NCBI GenBank assembly: GCA_035536915.1
Contig: DATLNE010000031.1
Coordinates: forward strand, 62,001-126,000
Origin: Acidimicrobiales bacterium
GTDB lineage: Bacteria; Actinomycetota; Acidimicrobiia; Acidimicrobiales; JAHWLA01
Direction: 5' to 3'
DNA length: 64,000 nt
The position numbers were made by a program, and so were the translations under genes. Positions within the stretch are counted from its first letter, which is position 1. Each line of letters opens with the position of its first letter. The notes beneath the pieces are model-generated. The model was given only the letters and a program-made list of their open reading frames with translations, had not been told where the DNA came from and did not search any database. This document shows positions 44,837-53,961 of the stretch, one piece after another.

Positions 44837-47083
44837 ATGACAGGGCGGCAGACCGGGCCCGAGGACGAAGCGGCGGGGCCGACGGCGGTCGTGTCTGCCC
44901 TGCGCCACGCGCTGCCTGCCATGGGGGTGCGGCGCACGGCGGCCACCATGCTGCGCATCAACCAGCCTGACGGCTTCGACTGCCCGGGCTGCGCGTGGCC
45001 CGAGCCGCCGCCGGGCGAGCGCAGCCATGCGGAGTTCTGTGAGAACGGGGCCAAGGCGCTGGCCGAGGAAGCGACCACCAAGCGCATCGGGCCGGAGTTC
45101 TTCGCCGCACACACCGTCGCCGACCTGTCGGCCCATGACGACTTCTGGCTGGGCCAACAGGGCCGCCTGACCGAGCCCATGGTCCGGCGGGCAGGCAGCG
45201 AACGCTACGAGCCCATCGGCTGGGACGACGCCTTCGCCTTGGTGGCCGACCGACTCAACGAGTTGGCGTCGCCCGACGAAGCCGTCTTCTACACGTCGGG
45301 CCGCACCAACAACGAGGCGGCCTTCCTCTACCAACTCTTCGTGCGCCAGTTCGGCACCAACAACCTGCCCGACTGCTCCAACATGTGCCACGAGTCGAGC
45401 GGCGTCGCCTTGGGCGAGACCATCGGGATCGGCAAAGGCACCGTCACCCTGGCCGACTTCGCCGTCGCCGACCTCGTGCTCGTGGTGGGCCAGAACCCCG
45501 GCACCAACCACCCCCGCATGCTCGGCGCCCTCGAAGGCACCAAGCGCAACGGCGGCCGCATCGTGGCCGTCAACCCCCTCCCCGAGGCAGGCCTCACCCG
45601 TTTCCGGAACCCGCAAAAAGCCCGGGGCTGGATCGGCAAGGGCACGCAACTGGCCGACCGCTTCGTGCAGGTTCGGGTCAACGGCGACCTGGCGTTGTTC
45701 CTCGGGCTCAATCGGCTGCTGATCGAAGCCGATGCCGTCGACCGCGCCTTCGTCGACCAGCACACCACCGGCTTCGACGACTACGCCGCCGCCCTCAAAG
45801 AGCTCGACTGGGCCGAACTGGAGGCGGCGTCGGGCATCGGGCGGGCCGACGTCGAAGCCTTGCGCGACGAGGTGCTGGCCGCCGACAAGGTGATCGTGTG
45901 CTGGGCCATGGGCCTGACCCAGCACCGCAACTCGGTGGCCACCATCCGCGAGCTCGTGAACTTCTGCCTCCTGCGGGGAAACATCGGCCGTCCGGGCGCC
46001 GGGCTGTGCCCGGTGCGAGGCCACTCCAACGTGCAAGGCGACCGCACCATGGGCATCACCGAGCAACCTGGCCCCGCCTTCCTCGCGGCGCTGAGGACAG
46101 AGTTCGCCTTCGACCCGCCCACCCGCTCGGGCTTCGACACGGTCGACGCCATTAACGCCATGGCCGAGGGCCGCGCCAAGGTGTTCTTCGGCCTGGGCGG
46201 CAACTTCGTGGCCGCCGCGCCCGACACCGCGGCGACCACCGCGGCCCTGCGCCGGTGCCGCCTCACCGTGCACGTCTCCACCAAGTTGAACCGCTCGCAC
46301 CTCGTCACCGGCGAGGAGGCCCTGATCCTGCCGTGCCTCGGTCGCACCGAACGCGACCGCGGCCAGTTCGTCACCGTCGAGGACTCCATGGGCTTGGTGC
46401 ACGCATCGACGGGACGGCTGGCCCCCGCCTCGCCGCACCTGCTCTCCGAAGTGGCGATCGTGGCCCGACTGGCGGCCCGCACCCTCGGCGGCCGCTCCAC
46501 TGTCGACTGGACCCGCTTCGAAGCCGACTACGACGCCGTGCGCGACGCCGTCGCCCGGGTGGTGCCCGGCTTCGACGACTTCAACCATCGGGTGCGCGAA
46601 CCGGGCGGCTTCGCCCTCCCCAACGGCCCTCGCGACGCCCGCCGGTTCGACACGCCGACTGGGCGAGCCCGCTTCAGCGTCAACCCGCTCACCGTGGCCA
46701 GTGCGCCGCCAGGGCGCCTCATGCTCATGACCGTCCGGTCGCACGACCAGTTCAACACCACCATCTACGGCCTCGACGACCGCTACCGCGGCATCCGCAA
46801 CGACCGCCGCGTGGTGTTCGTCAGCCCCGACGACCTCCGCCCGCTCGGCTTGTCCGACGGCACCGTGGTGGACCTGGTGGGGGAGCACCACGACGGCGAG
46901 CGCCGGGCCGAGCGCTTCCGCATCGTGTCCTACCCGGTGACGCCGGGCACCTGCGCGGCCTACTTCCCCGAAGCCAACGTGCTGGTGCCCCTCGACAGCA
47001 CCGCCGAGGGCAGCAACACGCCGACGTCGAAGTCGGTCGTCGTTCGGCTTGAGCCCTCGGGCCACGTACCATTTGTTCGATGA
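44837..47083 (+). CDS. YdeP/FdhF-like molybdopterin oxidoreductase
   Basis: 748 residues from ATG 44837. The N-terminal GFDCPGCAWPEP (C49, C52) is the YdeP-type two-Cys motif rather than the four-Cys iron-sulfur site of most formate dehydrogenases. Molybdopterin-binding segments follow: VFYTSGRTNNEAAFLYQLF, SNMCHESSGVAL, and RSHDQFNTTIYG near the C-terminus. E. coli YdeP is linked to acid resistance; the reaction is not established. Its stop overlaps the start of a MEDS-STAS gene, an unusual pairing. Confidence 0.92.
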   Translation: MTGRQTGPEDEAAGPTAVVSALRHALPAMGVRRTAATMLRINQPDGFDCPGCAWPEPPPGERSHAEFCENGAKALAEEATTKRIGPEFFAAHTVADLSAHDDFWLGQQGRLTEPMVRRAGSERYEPIGWDDAFALVADRLNELASPDEAVFYTSGRTNNEAAFLYQLFVRQFGTNNLPDCSNMCHESSGVALGETIGIGKGTVTLADFAVADLVLVVGQNPGTNHPRMLGALEGTKRNGGRIVAVNPLPEAGLTRFRNPQKARGWIGKGTQLADRFVQVRVNGDLALFLGLNRLLIEADAVDRAFVDQHTTGFDDYAAALKELDWAELEAASGIGRADVEALRDEVLAADKVIVCWAMGLTQHRNSVATIRELVNFCLLRGNIGRPGAGLCPVRGHSNVQGDRTMGITEQPGPAFLAALRTEFAFDPPTRSGFDTVDAINAMAEGRAKVFFGLGGNFVAAAPDTAATTAALRRCRLTVHVSTKLNRSHLVTGEEALILPCLGRTERDRGQFVTVEDSMGLVHASTGRLAPASPHLLSEVAIVARLAARTLGGRSTVDWTRFEADYDAVRDAVARVVPGFDDFNHRVREPGGFALPNGPRDARRFDTPTGRARFSVNPLTVASAPPGRLMLMTVRSHDQFNTTIYGLDDRYRGIRNDRRVVFVSPDDLRPLGLSDGTVVDLVGEHHDGERRAERFRIVSYPVTPGTCAAYFPEANVLVPLDSTAEGSNTPTSKSVVVRLEPSGHVPFVR

Positions 47084-47907
47084 CCAGTGGGACGAGGACG
47101 ACCGGCGCGGTGGCCGATATCGGCGCGCTCGCTCCCGGCGAGCACGTGTGCTGGGCGGTCGACACCGACGACGACTACCACCGGCTGGCGACCTCGTGCA
47201 TGGCTGCAGGCACGAACGACGGCGACAAGGTCTTCTATTTCGGGCCCGAAGCGACGTTGGCGGCCTCGCCCGGGCCTGCCGCAGCCACAGCGGCCCTCGA
47301 CCCGGCCGTCACCGTCCTGGGTGGCGGCGCGCTGGTGCCCAGCGTCATGCTGGAGATGTTCCATCGTGAAGCCGCCTCGGCGGCCAAGGAGGGCTATCGG
47401 GCCCTTCGAGTTGTCGCCGACATGGACTGGGTGGCCAGGCGGGTCACCCCTGAAGAGCTGACTGCTTTCGAATTGAACCTCGACGCCGTCGTCCACCAAC
47501 TCGGTGCCGTCGTGATCTGTGCCTACCGCACCACTACGTACTCGGCCGAGGAGGTCGCGCAGGTGAACACCGTGCACCCGCAGGAGTTCGGCCGACCCCC
47601 CGACAACCTCGGCTTCCGCGTCTGGAGTGGCGGCCCGCAATGCTGGGACGTCGCCGGCGAGGTCGACTGCTTCAATGCCGACGCCTTCGGCTTCGCCTTG
47701 GCCTCGGCGGCTGCGTCCGGCCCCGTCCGGGTGCGGCTCACGGGCTTGGCCTTCATCGACGTGGCGGGCATGCGTGCCATCGCCACCGCCGCCGCGTCGG
47801 TCCCGACCGTTCGCATCCAACTCGAAGGCCCGTCGGAAACGTTCGTGCGGTGCTGGACGCTGCTCGGCTACGACGCCCTGGCGCCGGTCGTGGAAGTGGT
47901 CCGATGA
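47080..47907 (+). CDS. MEDS-STAS protein (candidate anti-sigma antagonist)
   Basis: 275 residues, ATG overlapping the molybdoenzyme stop. Residues 1-165 are a MEDS (DcmR-type sensory) domain: GEHVCWAVDTDDDYHRLA, ALRVVADMDWV and TVHPQEFG. Residues ~180-275 form a STAS domain (VRLTGLAFIDVAGMRAIATA), as in anti-sigma antagonists; the usual phosphorylatable Ser is replaced by Ala-Gly (DVAGM). It overlaps the next gene by 4 bases, whose ATPase domain is its likely partner. Confidence 0.86.
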   Translation: MTSGTRTTGAVADIGALAPGEHVCWAVDTDDDYHRLATSCMAAGTNDGDKVFYFGPEATLAASPGPAAATAALDPAVTVLGGGALVPSVMLEMFHREAASAAKEGYRALRVVADMDWVARRVTPEELTAFELNLDAVVHQLGAVVICAYRTTTYSAEEVAQVNTVHPQEFGRPPDNLGFRVWSGGPQCWDVAGEVDCFNADAFGFALASAAASGPVRVRLTGLAFIDVAGMRAIATAAASVPTVRIQLEGPSETFVRCWTLLGYDALAPVVEVVR

Positions 47908-48860
47908 CGACGACGTCCGCGCTGGGATCCACCGGCTACGAGAGCGCCTTCCGGCACGAGGCGCTGTTCTACGCAGGCCTCGACGAGTTCCGTGACCGCA
48001 TGGTCGAGTTCATCGGCGAAGGCGTCGATGCGGGCGAGCCGGTGCTGGTCGTGGTGAATGCGGCCAAGGTGGCCATGCTCACCGCCGCCCTCGGCCCCAA
48101 GGCCGCAGGCGTGCAGTTCGCCGACATGGCCGACGTCGGCCAGAACCCCGCTCGTATCATCCCCGTGTGGCGCGACTTCGTGGCCACCCACGGCGGCGAG
48201 GGCCGCCCCATGCGTGGCGTAGGCGAGCCCGCCTATGCCGAACGCACGGCCGACGAGATGGTCGAATGCCGCAGCCACGAGTCGCTGCTGAACGTGGCGT
48301 TCGCCGAGAGCCCCGGCTGGTGGCTCTTGTGCCCGTACGACACGACCACGCTCGACCCCGCGGTGGTGGCCGACGCCCGTCGCACCCATCCCTACGTGAT
48401 GTCGGGCGGCACATGCGCAGGCAGCGACTGCTTCGACACCGAGGGCACGCTGCACTCGCTGGCCCAGCCTTTGCCCGAGCCGCCGTTCACGCCGCAGGAA
48501 CTGTCGTTCCAACCGCGGCGCCTCGACGAGGTGCGCGGGTTCGTGTCGCGCCACGCCATGGCCTGCGGCCTCGCACCGCTGCGCATCGACGACCTGGTGC
48601 TGGCTGTGCACGAGTTGGCCACCAACAGCCTCCGCCACGGCGGCGGCGAGGGCACCGTGCGCTTGTGGCGCGACGGCAGCGCCGTGGTGTGCGAGGTGCG
48701 CGACACCGGCGTGATCAACGAGCCCATGATCGGCCGTTACCGTCCTGCCGCAGAGCAAGAGGGCGGCCGCGGCCTGTGGCTGGTGAACCAGCTCTGCGAC
48801 CTCGTGCAGGTGCGGTCTTCGGCGGCGGGCAGCATCGTCCGCCTCCGCATGAACGTCTAG
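47904..48860 (+). CDS. MEDS-ATPase protein (candidate RsbW-like anti-sigma kinase)
   Basis: 318 residues from ATG 47904. A MEDS domain (HEALFYAGLDEFRDRMVEF ... RTHPYVMSGG) is followed by a GHKL ATPase domain: N box LAVHELATNSLRHGGG, G1 EVRDTGV, G2 GGRGLWLVNQL. This is the layout of actinobacterial anti-sigma regulatory kinases. With the STAS protein upstream it makes a partner-switching module; the sigma factor target is not encoded here. Confidence 0.88.
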   Translation: MTTTSALGSTGYESAFRHEALFYAGLDEFRDRMVEFIGEGVDAGEPVLVVVNAAKVAMLTAALGPKAAGVQFADMADVGQNPARIIPVWRDFVATHGGEGRPMRGVGEPAYAERTADEMVECRSHESLLNVAFAESPGWWLLCPYDTTTLDPAVVADARRTHPYVMSGGTCAGSDCFDTEGTLHSLAQPLPEPPFTPQELSFQPRRLDEVRGFVSRHAMACGLAPLRIDDLVLAVHELATNSLRHGGGEGTVRLWRDGSAVVCEVRDTGVINEPMIGRYRPAAEQEGGRGLWLVNQLCDLVQVRSSAAGSIVRLRMNV

Positions 48861-48862
48861 TT

Positions 48863-49435
48863 CTAGGGGCGTCGACCCGCCAGGTCGAGCAGCTTGGCCT
48901 GGAGGGGCGCGTCGTCGGGCACGGTGCCGCTGCGACCCTTGCCGAAGATGCCGCCTGTGGCCAGGTCGTCGGCCATCGGTTCCATGCCGCCGTAGAGCAG
49001 TTCCACGACCTCGGCATCGAGTTGCTCGCCGGCGCCGATGGCGCGGGCCAGGTCCCATGCGTGCAGCGCCTGGTCGGCGATGCGGAAGCCGAAGAGCTGG
49101 AAGCCGGGGATAGGGCCTGCGGTGGGGTGGGCGCACGTGCGCTCGAGGGCGCCGTCTTCGGCGAAGGCCGCCCGTTGTGCGGCCACGCTGTCGAGGAACG
49201 AGGCCAAAGGGTTGTCGCCGAGGAAGTCGCTGCCCCACGCGGCCACGACCTCTTCGGACGTGGCCCCGTGCAGGAGGGCGACCGACATGCGGTTGGCCCC
49301 GACCACGTGGTTGACGAGGGCGCGCACCGACCACTGCTCACACGGCGTCGGCGCCTCCCACTGGTCGGCCCGCACCGCCCGCAGGCGCCGTTCGAAGTCC
49401 GCCGCCGACCGGTCGAGAGCCTCGAAGAAGTCCAT
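48863..49435 (-). CDS. DinB-fold TIGR03086-family metal-binding protein
   Basis: 190 residues from ATG 49435. The segment APTPCEQWSVRALVNHVVG with H43, and later ADQALHAWDLA, are typical of the actinobacterial TIGR03086/mycothiol-dependent enzyme superfamily. Members bind a metal through three His and may act on thiol adducts. It is convergent with the MEDS-ATPase gene (2 bases apart). The specific reaction is unknown. Confidence 0.87.
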   Translation of the reverse strand: MDFFEALDRSAADFERRLRAVRADQWEAPTPCEQWSVRALVNHVVGANRMSVALLHGATSEEVVAAWGSDFLGDNPLASFLDSVAAQRAAFAEDGALERTCAHPTAGPIPGFQLFGFRIADQALHAWDLARAIGAGEQLDAEVVELLYGGMEPMADDLATGGIFGKGRSGTVPDDAPLQAKLLDLAGRRP

Positions 49436-49477
49436 GGGCGGAGCGTACTTTGGGCGTCGCGGGGTACAGCGAGGCCC

Positions 49478-50125
49478 ATGTCGACGTCTCTTCCTGGTGC
49501 CGTGGCGCGGGCGGGCGCCGCCGCGCTGTTCGGCGCACTGACCGCAGGCAGGCGCAAGCGAGTCTTCCACCCGGTCGGCGGCGGCTTCGAGGCGACGTTC
49601 AACCCGGTGGCCGGTGCCTTCGACGCCCCGTTGTTCGCCGACGGCGAGCCCCGGCGGGCGGTGGTGCGCATGTCGAAAGGGATCGGGTTGCCCGGCCGCC
49701 TGCCCGACGTGCTCGGCTTCGCCGTGAAGATCCTCGAGCCCGAGCAGGACTTCCTGCTCGTCACCTCTGGCAGCGCCCCCGGCGCCCGCCACCTGCTGTG
49801 GCCCGCGGCCGACGCCTGCGCCCGGCCGTACTCGTCGATCCTGTTCTTCCGGGCCGGCTGCGAGACGGTCGTGTTCGGCGGCGAGCTGACCGAGGAGCGC
49901 ACGTTCCGCTTGACGGCGGCCACGGCCACCGGCCCGTGGCGCGCGGCCGGTTTCGTCGAGCTGCACGACCCGCTGCCCGACGAGGTGTCGCAGGAACTGC
50001 ACTTCAACCCCGCCAACAGCGGTGGCGGCATCGAGCCCGTCGGCCCCCTGAACCGCCTCCGCGACGCCGCCTACCGCGCCAGCCAACGCGCCCGCGCCGA
50101 ACACCAGACCACCACCACCGGCTGA
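49478..50125 (+). CDS. Catalase-like (heme-binding fold) protein, tentative
   Basis: 215 residues from ATG 49478. The run RRAVVRMSKGIGLPGRLPDV followed by LGFAVKILEPEQDFLLVTS resembles the catalase core (vRFS..g.pD.rGFAvKf...DflgnN). It is much shorter than a full catalase, and the catalytic His and the proximal Tyr cannot be placed. It could be a small catalase-related protein or another fold. The next gene is convergent, 15 bases away. Confidence 0.55.
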   Translation: MSTSLPGAVARAGAAALFGALTAGRRKRVFHPVGGGFEATFNPVAGAFDAPLFADGEPRRAVVRMSKGIGLPGRLPDVLGFAVKILEPEQDFLLVTSGSAPGARHLLWPAADACARPYSSILFFRAGCETVVFGGELTEERTFRLTAATATGPWRAAGFVELHDPLPDEVSQELHFNPANSGGGIEPVGPLNRLRDAAYRASQRARAEHQTTTTG

Positions 50126-50140
50126 GAGTGCGACGTGTAG

Positions 50141-51304
50141 CTACCGCGAAGTCAACGTGCCCGGTGGTCGGGTGGTGCGGGTTCGGCCCCGTGGGTCGGT
50201 GATCACCAGGGTGCCGTCGGGCTTGAGCTTTTCGGACCAACCCGGCTGGTGGCCGAGGTGGTGGTGCCTGCTGCACTTGAGCACCAGGTTGTCGAGGCTG
50301 GTGGTGCCGCCGTCGTGCCACGGGACCACGTGATGGGCCTCGCACCACTGCGACGGGCGGTCGCACCCCTCGAAGCGGCAGTGCCGATCACGCAGGACCA
50401 GCGCCGACCACAGCGGGGCCGGGATCGTGCGGGTGGAGGTGCCGTAGTCGAGGATCGTGCTCCGGCCGTCGGTCACCACTCGGTGGATCGCTGCGTCGCA
50501 CGCCAGCGCCTGCACCGCCGAGGCGTCGAGCAGCCCGCCGCCGACGAAGCTGCCGCCCTTGCCCCGCACCAGGGCGTCGTAGTCGACCACCACGTTGAGG
50601 TGCGGCCGGTGCCTGCCACCGCGCCGACCGCTCTGGTGGTCGAGGAAGAACCTGCAGACATCGACCAGCGCGTCCGCCCGCCGCTGCGACGGCAGCACGT
50701 CGGGGTCGTCGACCATTGCCAAGCGCAACGCCGTGGCCACCGTCTCGCCGCCCAGCGGGTCCAACGAACCCGTGAGGTCCCACTGGCCGTCCAAGGTCTG
50801 CGAGAGGTGCACGCCTTGGTCGAACGTGGGCTCGATGTCGAGCGTCGCCTTCCACTGCTGCATGGCCACCGCCGTGTCGGCCACCGACAGGTCGACCAAC
50901 GCGGGCACGACCGCCGCCTCGTGCTCTGCGAACTCCGGCGTGGCGTTGCGCACGATCGCTTGCACTTGGCCGCCCGACAGAGCCCCTGACAACCAGCACG
51001 CCGCCGTCATCGGCAGGGTGCGGAGCTTCTTCGCAGTGGACGCCGCTGACTTGGCGGTGCTCGACGTCATGCCCGCGTGGTGCCGCAGCCAGGCCGTCAT
51101 CGACGTCGCTCCGTCGAGCTCCCACATCGCCTCGGCGTCGAACTCGCCGACCGCCGCCGCCAGCTTCGCGTTGAGCAGGTCCGCCACCTTCAAGACCTCT
51201 GCCAGGGCGTCGCCGTCGAGCGGAACTTCCAGCTTTTCGACGACGTCCCGCAGTTCTCCAACCACGCTCTGATCGTACACACGTTCGATCAGCAAATCAA
51301 GCAA
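50141..51304 (-). CDS. DUF222 / HNH endonuclease
   Basis: 387 residues. The N-terminal DUF222 region (LNAKLAAAVGEFDAEAMWEL, SMTAWLRHHAGM) is followed by a C-terminal HNH nuclease (CRFEGCDRPSQWCEAHHVVP, then DNLVLKCSRHHHLGH). This family is multi-copy in many actinobacteria and its role is unclear; it can seed homologous repeats in genomes. It ends in a Pro/Arg/Thr-rich tail. Confidence 0.92.
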   Translation of the reverse strand: MLDLLIERVYDQSVVGELRDVVEKLEVPLDGDALAEVLKVADLLNAKLAAAVGEFDAEAMWELDGATSMTAWLRHHAGMTSSTAKSAASTAKKLRTLPMTAACWLSGALSGGQVQAIVRNATPEFAEHEAAVVPALVDLSVADTAVAMQQWKATLDIEPTFDQGVHLSQTLDGQWDLTGSLDPLGGETVATALRLAMVDDPDVLPSQRRADALVDVCRFFLDHQSGRRGGRHRPHLNVVVDYDALVRGKGGSFVGGGLLDASAVQALACDAAIHRVVTDGRSTILDYGTSTRTIPAPLWSALVLRDRHCRFEGCDRPSQWCEAHHVVPWHDGGTTSLDNLVLKCSRHHHLGHQPGWSEKLKPDGTLVITDPRGRTRTTRPPGTLTSR

Positions 51305-51338
51305 AAACCCTTGTAAACAAAGGGAATTCTGCCCGTCT

Positions 51339-52421
51339 TTAGGGCTGGATGCGCACCACAGACGTCGTCACCGCATCGAGCACGTCGAGCCGCGGCGTGA
51401 CCCCGATGCCCGGCCCCGTCGGCACCGCCAAGTTCCCTTCGGCATCGAGCACGAACGGCTCGGTGAGGTCCTCGGCGTAATAGCGGTCCGACGCCGCCAG
51501 GTCGGCAGGCAACGTGAAGCCGGGGAGCGCGGCCACGGCCAGCGCCGCCGCCCGCCCGATGCCGCTCTCCAGCATCCCGCCGCACCACGCGGGCACCCCC
51601 CGCTCCACGCACACGTCGTGCACCCGCCGGGCCTCCCGGTAGCCACCGACCCGACCGGGCTTGATGTTCACCACCGAGCACGCGCCCAACTCCAAGGCCA
51701 CCAACGCGTCGTCGGCCGACTCGATCGACTCGTCGAGGCACACCGGCGTCGCTATGCGCCGCGCCAGCGCGGCGTGCCCCAGCAGGTCACGAGCGGGCAG
51801 GGGCTGTTCGACCAGCACCAGCCCGAAGCGGTCGAGGCTCGCCAGGTGCTCGACGTGGTCACGGGTGTACGACCCGTTGGCGTCGACCTGCACCTGAACC
51901 CCGTCACCGAAGCGGTCGCGCACGGCCGCCAACGGCTCGACGTCCCACCCCGGCTCGATCTTCAGCTTCACCCGCCGGTACCCCGAGGCCACCGCGGTGC
52001 CCATCCGGTCGAGCAGGTCGGGCACCGACCCCGTGAACCCGATGGCCGCCCCCACTGCCACCCGCTGCTGGGTCGCTCCCAAGAACTCGGCCAGCGACCG
52101 CCCCTCGGCCCGCAACGACACGTCGAGCACGGCGCCCTCCACTGCCGCCCTGGCCATGTGGTGGCCCACGACCCGCACGCCCGCAGCGCCCGCCAGCAAC
52201 GCAGGCGCGAAGTAGCGCTCGATCACCGCGTGCGCACCCTCGACGTACTCGGCCGTATAACCGGGCTCGCCCAACGCTGCGCACTCGCCCCACCCGTCGC
52301 CTTCGTCGGTGCCCACCCGCACCAGTAACAGGTCGCGCACCGACGTCGTGCCCGCCGCGGTGCGGAACGGGGTCGCCAACGGGAGCGCGACGCGGCGCAG
52401 TTCGACTTCCTCGACCCTCAC
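51339..52421 (-). CDS. menC: o-Succinylbenzoate synthase / N-acylamino acid racemase (NSAR/OSBS subgroup)
   Basis: About 360 residues from GTG 52421; a longer frame starts at 52496. Enolase-superfamily residues are visible: the K-x-K pair in VKLKIEPGWD, the metal ligands in VQVDANGSY, VEQPL and CLDESI, and the Lys in NIKPGRVGG. WCGGMLESGIGRAA closes the barrel. The subgroup makes o-succinylbenzoate in menaquinone synthesis, but some members racemise N-succinyl amino acids. No other men gene is nearby, so which role applies is open. It is divergent from a TetR gene. Confidence 0.88.
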   Translation of the reverse strand: MRVEEVELRRVALPLATPFRTAAGTTSVRDLLLVRVGTDEGDGWGECAALGEPGYTAEYVEGAHAVIERYFAPALLAGAAGVRVVGHHMARAAVEGAVLDVSLRAEGRSLAEFLGATQQRVAVGAAIGFTGSVPDLLDRMGTAVASGYRRVKLKIEPGWDVEPLAAVRDRFGDGVQVQVDANGSYTRDHVEHLASLDRFGLVLVEQPLPARDLLGHAALARRIATPVCLDESIESADDALVALELGACSVVNIKPGRVGGYREARRVHDVCVERGVPAWCGGMLESGIGRAAALAVAALPGFTLPADLAASDRYYAEDLTEPFVLDAEGNLAVPTGPGIGVTPRLDVLDAVTTSVVRIQP

Positions 52422-52510
52422 GGCGCCTCTATGGAGGCTCGCGATGACAGGAAAAGCAACGTGATGCAAAGGAGTGGCGTCATCGGCTCCTATCATGCGA
52501 CACGAACGTC

Positions 52511-53140
52511 ATGACCGTAGACACGCAGCAGCCCACGCTTCGGGATCGGCTTCTCGACGCAGGCCGATCGGTGTTCGCCGATGTCGGCTACGCAGCCGCC
52601 ACCGTCGACGACATCATCGACCGCGCCGCTGCCTCCCGTGCCACGTTCTACCGCTACTTCAAGAGCAAGGAAGACTTGTTCTGGGTGCTCACCGGCTCCT
52701 GTTTCGCTGATCTCAAGACGGTGATCGGCGAGCTGCGCACCGTCGATGCCGGCCCCGACGGGCGCCGGGCGCTCGAAGAGCTGTTCGCCCGTTTTGGGGA
52801 AGTGTTCGCCCGCCACGGCGGTGTCATCCGGGCCTACTTCGAACGACGGGTGGAGCCCGACTCCCCGCTGCAAGCCGAGGCGGCCAACGTGCTCGGCTCC
52901 TTCGTCGAGGCCGTGGCCGCTTCCATCAAGGAGAACGCCGCGCCGTCGGCCGTCGACCCCGAGCTGCAGGCGGCCATGCTCTTCCTCTTGCTGAGCCGCT
53001 CGTTCGAGTACGCCACATCCCGGTACTCCACGATCGACCCCGGCCGGCTGCCCTCGACGCTGGCGGCCATGGTGCACCGGGCCTACTACGGCGCCACACC
53101 AGAGGCTCCCACCACCCGCCTCCGCGTCGGCCGGCGTTAG
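52511..53140 (+). CDS. TetR-family regulator
   Basis: 209 residues. The helix-turn-helix is near the N-terminus: LRDRLLDAGRSVFADVGYAA, then IIDRAAASRATFYRYFKSKE. The C-terminal ligand domain is all-helical and not assignable. It is divergent from menC (90 bases apart) and convergent with a second TetR gene, overlapping its stop by 4 bases. It may control menC or itself. Confidence 0.93.
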   Translation: MTVDTQQPTLRDRLLDAGRSVFADVGYAAATVDDIIDRAAASRATFYRYFKSKEDLFWVLTGSCFADLKTVIGELRTVDAGPDGRRALEELFARFGEVFARHGGVIRAYFERRVEPDSPLQAEAANVLGSFVEAVAASIKENAAPSAVDPELQAAMLFLLLSRSFEYATSRYSTIDPGRLPSTLAAMVHRAYYGATPEAPTTRLRVGRR

Positions 53141-53811
53141 GACGATTCGGCCGCAGCGCCGAACAGCGACCGATAGAGGAACTCGCTCAGCCCGTTGACC
53201 AGTTCGTCGAAGCCGACCATGAGGTCGCCGATGAACACGGCCCGGTTGGCCGCCTCGATCATGGCGTGCACGGCCAGGGCGGCCACGTTGGGGTCGACGC
53301 CCTCCGGCCTCGCCGCCCGAATGCGGTCGGCCAGTGACGTCGTCCACGCTCCCAGGTTGCTCATGGCGAACGACGCCACCTTGGGGTTGTCGAGGCTCGT
53401 CATGGCGTCGGTGATGGCGGCGAGCACAGGCCCGTGGCGTTGCAAGACGCTGCACACCTGCTCGACCCACTGGCGCACGGCGGCCGCGCCTTCGGGGCCA
53501 GGTTCGAAGGCGGGGACCGAAGTGAGCACCGAGTTCACCTCGACCTCGATCTCTTGGAGGATGGCGACGAGCAGGTCGTCCTTGTCCTCGAAGTACACGT
53601 AGAACGTCCCGTGCGAGGTGCCTGCTCGTTTGGCGACCCGCGCCACTCGCGCCCCGGCGTACCCGTAGGCCGTGAGCTCGGCTACAGCAGCATCGAGCAG
53701 CTTCACCAGGGTGCGGCGCCCCCGCTCCCGAGTAGCTCGGGCGGCCGACGCTCGTGGCCACCGGTTTTCAGCTGCATCGTCTGCACCGGTGCCCGCGTCG
53801 GTGCTGGTCAA
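53137..53811 (-). CDS. TetR-family regulator
   Basis: 224 residues with a TTG start at 53811. The helix-turn-helix is LLDAAVAELTAYGYAGARVA, then VAKRAGTSHGTFYVYFEDKD. Its start is 5 bases from a perfect 13-bp inverted repeat (53817-53846), the kind of site TetR proteins bind for self-repression. The C-terminal helices include WVEQVCSVLQRHGPVLAAIT, common in regulators of lipid or steroid degradation. Confidence 0.92.
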   Translation of the reverse strand: MTSTDAGTGADDAAENRWPRASAARATRERGRRTLVKLLDAAVAELTAYGYAGARVARVAKRAGTSHGTFYVYFEDKDDLLVAILQEIEVEVNSVLTSVPAFEPGPEGAAAVRQWVEQVCSVLQRHGPVLAAITDAMTSLDNPKVASFAMSNLGAWTTSLADRIRAARPEGVDPNVAALAVHAMIEAANRAVFIGDLMVGFDELVNGLSEFLYRSLFGAAAESS

Positions 53812-53816
53812 TAGAA

Positions 53817-53846
53817 CCTGCCTTCGTCGATTGCGACGAAGGCAGG
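53817..53846. promoter_or_regulatory. 30-bp palindrome, candidate TetR operator
   Basis: CCTGCCTTCGTCG (53817-53829) and its exact complement (53834-53846) are separated by ATTG. It lies directly in front of the TTG start of the minus-strand TetR gene. A bound dimer would block its transcription; as RNA it would hide the ribosome site. Confidence 0.65.
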
Positions 53847-53885
53847 GTACTACGGAGGGGGCGCTCTACGGCAGCCGAAAAAGGC

Positions 53886-53961
53886 GGCCGGTCGACGCCG
53901 GCTACGCGGGAAGCGACGCCGACCGGCCTATTTCTGCGACGCGGGGGGCACGTCGCAGAAA
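53886..53961. repeat. Two further inverted repeats in the same intergenic region
   Basis: GGCCGGTCG (53886-53894) pairs with CGACCGGCC (53920-53928). Immediately after, TTTCTGCGACG (53931-53941) pairs with CGTCGCAGAAA (53951-53961) around a G-rich loop. With the palindrome at 53817 this makes three hairpins in 145 bases. Confidence 0.6.
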
